Assembly (NCBI GenBank): GCA_945868305.1
Contig: CAMBKU010000027.1
Span: forward strand, 1-33,767
DNA from: an uncultured Lachnospiraceae bacterium
GTDB lineage: Bacteria; Bacillota; Clostridia; Lachnospirales; Lachnospiraceae
Direction of reading: 5' to 3'
Length of the DNA stretch: 33,767 bases
In this document: positions 32,379 through 33,767 of the stretch, in pieces
Layout: the number at the start of each line of letters is the position of its first letter
Numbering within the stretch: the first letter of the stretch is position 1
Position numbers and translations under genes: made by a program
The notes under the pieces: model-generated
The model's database searches: none
What the model was told of the DNA's origin: nothing
The model's input: only the letters and a program-made list of their open reading frames with translations

Positions 32379-33767
<1,389 letters not shown>

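Overview
The window looks like chromosomal DNA of an anaerobic, probably motile and spore-forming member of the Clostridia, most likely Lachnospiraceae. This is an inference from gene families (CD3324-type HTH, DUF1062, DUF3021/LytTR, tandem YhgE/Pip proteins, an SPL-like radical SAM protein, YjfB), strong AGGAGG ribosome sites, AT-rich intergenic regions and a glmS ribozyme. No rRNA, tRNA, CRISPR array, transposase or prophage gene was recognised. Almost all genes lie on the minus strand; only the YjfB-like gene and the M20 amidohydrolase are clearly on the plus strand.

Layout from left to right. (1) 1-2444: a secreted SH3/NlpC-P60 wall hydrolase with a consensus promoter and terminator, then thioredoxin reductase. 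(2) 2608-10777: a small YjfB-like protein facing a minus-strand operon read as YhgE/Pip, small two-helix membrane protein, second YhgE/Pip, oligoendopeptidase F, FliB-like lysine methylase. (3) 10886-13096: glmS behind a glmS ribozyme. A 25-base inverted repeat (24/25 identical) lies on both sides of the gene. (4) 13084-14491: a P-loop kinase-like protein and a flavin reductase-like protein, each with its own promoter. (5) 14572-17964: LytTR regulator, DUF3021 membrane protein, ABC ATPase and FtsX-like permease, with paired LytTR-type boxes at the promoter. (6) 17979-19149: DUF1062 and CD3324-family genes, each preceded by the same kind of leader: an 8-codon open reading frame ending Phe-Ala-stop, then a hairpin. 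(7) 19181-20761: pdxS-pdxT for pyridoxal phosphate synthesis. (8) 20765-22528: PAS/GGDEF/EAL protein with a degenerate GGDEF site. (9) 22591-27815: ribDEBAH under an FMN riboswitch with two following terminators. Downstream of ribH come a Cys-cluster protein and a radical SAM enzyme of unknown role. (10) 27876-29179: M20 amidohydrolase on the plus strand. (11) 29164-31847: nucleosidase-like, SPL-like radical SAM and SDR genes in a tight operon. (12) 31920-33767: the end of the ATP synthase operon (atpD cut by the window edge, then atpC).

The least explained parts, and the best candidates for something new, are the duplicated uORF-plus-hairpin leaders at 18548-18626 and 19071-19149, the inverted repeat around glmS, the Cys-cluster/radical SAM pair at the end of the riboflavin operon, and the SPL-like enzyme whose catalytic cysteine position appears to be tyrosine and which is translationally coupled to a nucleosidase-like gene.
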